53,720 bases of DNA from Oscillospiraceae bacterium (GTDB taxonomy: Bacteria > Bacillota > Clostridia > Oscillospirales > Acutalibacteraceae). The stretch spans positions 1-53,720 of the forward strand of contig JAISBE010000016.1 of NCBI GenBank assembly GCA_031266365.1. The letters are read 5' to 3'. Numbering within the stretch: the stretch's first letter is position 1; each line of letters opens with the position of its first letter. Below, in pieces: positions 52,161 to 53,720 of this stretch. The position numbers were made by a program, and so were the translations under genes. The notes beneath the pieces are model-generated. The model saw nothing but the letters and a program-made list of their open reading frames with translations, made no database searches and was not told the DNA's origin.

Positions 52161-53480
52161 CTTACAAAAGGCGCAAACTTGTGTGTTAAAATAGCATATA
52201 CTGAACTAAAATTTCTCATCCCGTCGGATTACCCCAAAGCTTAAAAAACTTGCCCAGGCAGCGAAGGGTTTGCGGTATCAAAGTGCAGCTTCACTGATGT
52301 TTAGTCGGCAATTTTCAACGATAACCCAAACCAATCGCATGAAATCTGCGCGCCCCTGTGTTTTCTCTTTTTCAAATGTACGATAAAACGTTATGCTGCT
52401 AGGGATTTCTTTTGGGGGCGCGAGCAATTTTTATCTTTTAATTACTCAATATTAGTAAACTCTTCATCGCACAGTGTTGCGCAAATGTCAAGCTTTGCAA
52501 AGATGCCTTTTTATGCTTTCCCTTCTCTGGCATCTACCTTTGCCACCACGAGCTAAGCGCCACAGCCTCCGCTCTCTTTTTAAATTTATATTGATATGCA
52601 ACAAAATTTCACATATAATCTACAATAAAATATATTTAAAATAAACTAGATTTTTTTCAAAATATCTCAAACTTCAGTTGAACCGGTATCCTCAACAAAA
52701 TATTCCTTGCTTGCTTTATCACTCCTTCTTAAAACATATCCTCATTGAAGAAATGTTACTGCTACCACCTGAACCTACACCAAAATTTTGCTGCTAAAAT
52801 GTGAGTTCATGCACAAAAGCTTACACCTAACTAAATATTTCCTAAATATATATAGTTATATGATAAAATTTCTTATATAATTCACTATAAAATATGTTTA
52901 ATTGGGTATAATTTCTCAAAAGAACGCTTTCTTAACGCAGGATATGGTAGCTTTTTGCTCGAACCGAATTTGTTAAAAAAGCCCACCTTAGCCTCAGCGC
53001 CGCCGATTTTGGCCGTGTATCGGCTAGCTGTATGCAGAAAAATATTTTTCGATATGTTCCTTAGCTTTTTTAAGGACGTATCTTACCGTCGCAAATTAAA
53101 TTATTTTTTTCACCGCACCCTTGCGTGCTCGAGGAGCGGGTGAAAGGTAAAAAGCTTTTAACGGAGTAGTGCCGCATCCACACGGCAAGATGATAGACTA
53201 AACTCGCTGCCTGATATATCGAGGCAAAAGTATCATCAATCTGCTAAAAAAATACGGCTAACAGCAGCTTTCTCCGCTATGGAAAAAGCTAGTTGCAGCA
53301 AGAGAACGAAAAAATTTGGCATTGCTTACACAAGCTTATACCCCACTATATATTTGCTATAAAGCTCAATCAAAAATAAATTATACGATATATCAAAGAA
53401 TTACCATATTCAATATGAAAAAATTGCATCTAATTGAATATATTTTAATTCAAGTTATATAAAAAATTTTTCCAAGTATT
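52161..53480. other. Gene-free repeat region at the right end
   Basis: About 1.3 kb with no convincing gene. It holds one well-preserved cassette-type promoter (TTGATA 52591-52596, 17 bases, TATAAT 52614-52619, after TTTTTAAATTTATA) and a second weaker one near 52868-52886 (TATAAT kept), both without a following ribosome site and ORF. The open frame at 52955-53143 lacks a ribosome site and is not called. Looks like a decayed part of the array seen at 33-37 kb. Confidence 0.6.
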
Positions 53481-53720
53481 GTTATAAATAATATGAACGT
53501 TATTTTCCGCAATAAAGATGAGCACTAAATAAGGGGCAGCCGTTGCGTTGGAAATATTTTCTATCCTTCCTTGGATCACTCTTTTTTCTGCTAAAATTTC
53601 TGCCCTGCTCTTTTTTTAAATTTATATTGATACACAACAAATCCTCACAATTAATTTACTTTAAAATATGTCCAATTAAATGCAATTTTTTAATAAATAT
53701 TTTCCCGTATAGATTGCACT
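53481..53720. repeat. Dispersed/terminal repeat, right copy
   Basis: Matches 182-386 across most of its length; its last 104 nt (53617-53720) match 1-104 base for base. Includes TTGATA at about 53627. See the entry for 1-104. Confidence 0.85.

Noticed and set aside
52955..53143. 62-codon frame at the right end
   Set aside because: No ribosome site or recognisable domain; it lies in a decayed repeat region.

Overview
The window is a 53.7 kb piece of an AT-rich (low-GC) Firmicute chromosome, most likely a Clostridia/Oscillospirales-type lineage. The basis is the Gram-positive style of the housekeeping genes (dgt-dnaG-rpoD order, AddB, PcrA, an FHA-FtsW fusion, an ABC/GldG/DUF4340 operon), the RNase P RNA, and TTG/GTG starts behind strong Shine-Dalgarno sequences. 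Long non-coding AT-rich gaps, decayed duplications and eukaryote-like secreted proteins suggest a bacterium living in or on a eukaryotic cell, with a partly degrading genome. That lifestyle is inference. The 104 nt at the two ends are identical, but a third near-copy lies inside the window, so this looks like a repeat-bounded chromosomal contig rather than a small circle.

Layout. 0-10 kb: repeat-rich end, rnpB, a GNAT gene between direct repeats, a secreted M23 peptidase with a decayed copy beside it, a 5'-nucleotidase lipoprotein, tRNA-Leu, a zinc-ribbon protein, a dCMP-deaminase-like gene, an aromatic-acid-exporter-like membrane protein and pcrA. 10-19 kb: a secreted ubiquitin-specific-protease-like protein, an FHA-FtsW fusion, a decayed tandem duplication and an addB with no addA beside it. 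18.2-21.8 kb: an ImmA/Xre pair divergent from two small mobile-element-type genes with a shared operator-like palindrome, then a RiPP locus: two duplicated double-glycine-leader precursors and a radical SAM/SPASM enzyme. 21.8-29.3 kb: rpoD, dnaG, dgt, yigZ, rpmE, smpB, tmRNA and class II aldolase. 29.3-33 kb: two secreted or membrane proteins, one rich in imperfect proline repeats, then tRNA(CAT) and tsaD. 33-37.4 kb: an array of short genes with a common promoter/5'UTR cassette and double-glycine leaders but unrelated cores; two cores carry a classical eukaryotic-type C2H2 zinc finger. 38-44.7 kb: fabG-like, a 3 x 212 bp tandem repeat, an FAD-dependent oxidoreductase, tRNA-Arg, a secreted unknown and glnS. 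44.9-48 kb: a family of exported proteins with one shared signal peptide and varied mature parts. 48-52 kb: an ABC-2/GldG/DUF4340 operon. 52-53.7 kb: gene-free repeats with relics of the same promoter cassette.

How it fits together. Two export routes appear to feed a host-interaction repertoire: Sec signal peptides (M23 peptidase, USP-like protease, proline-repeat protein, the 45-48 kb family) and double-glycine leaders (RiPP precursors and the 33-37 kb array). The second route needs a C39-type peptidase/ABC exporter that is not in this window. The standout candidate for an undescribed system is the array of leader-plus-variable-core genes, including exported C2H2 zinc-finger proteins, under a repeated promoter and a 5'UTR that may fold as a switch.
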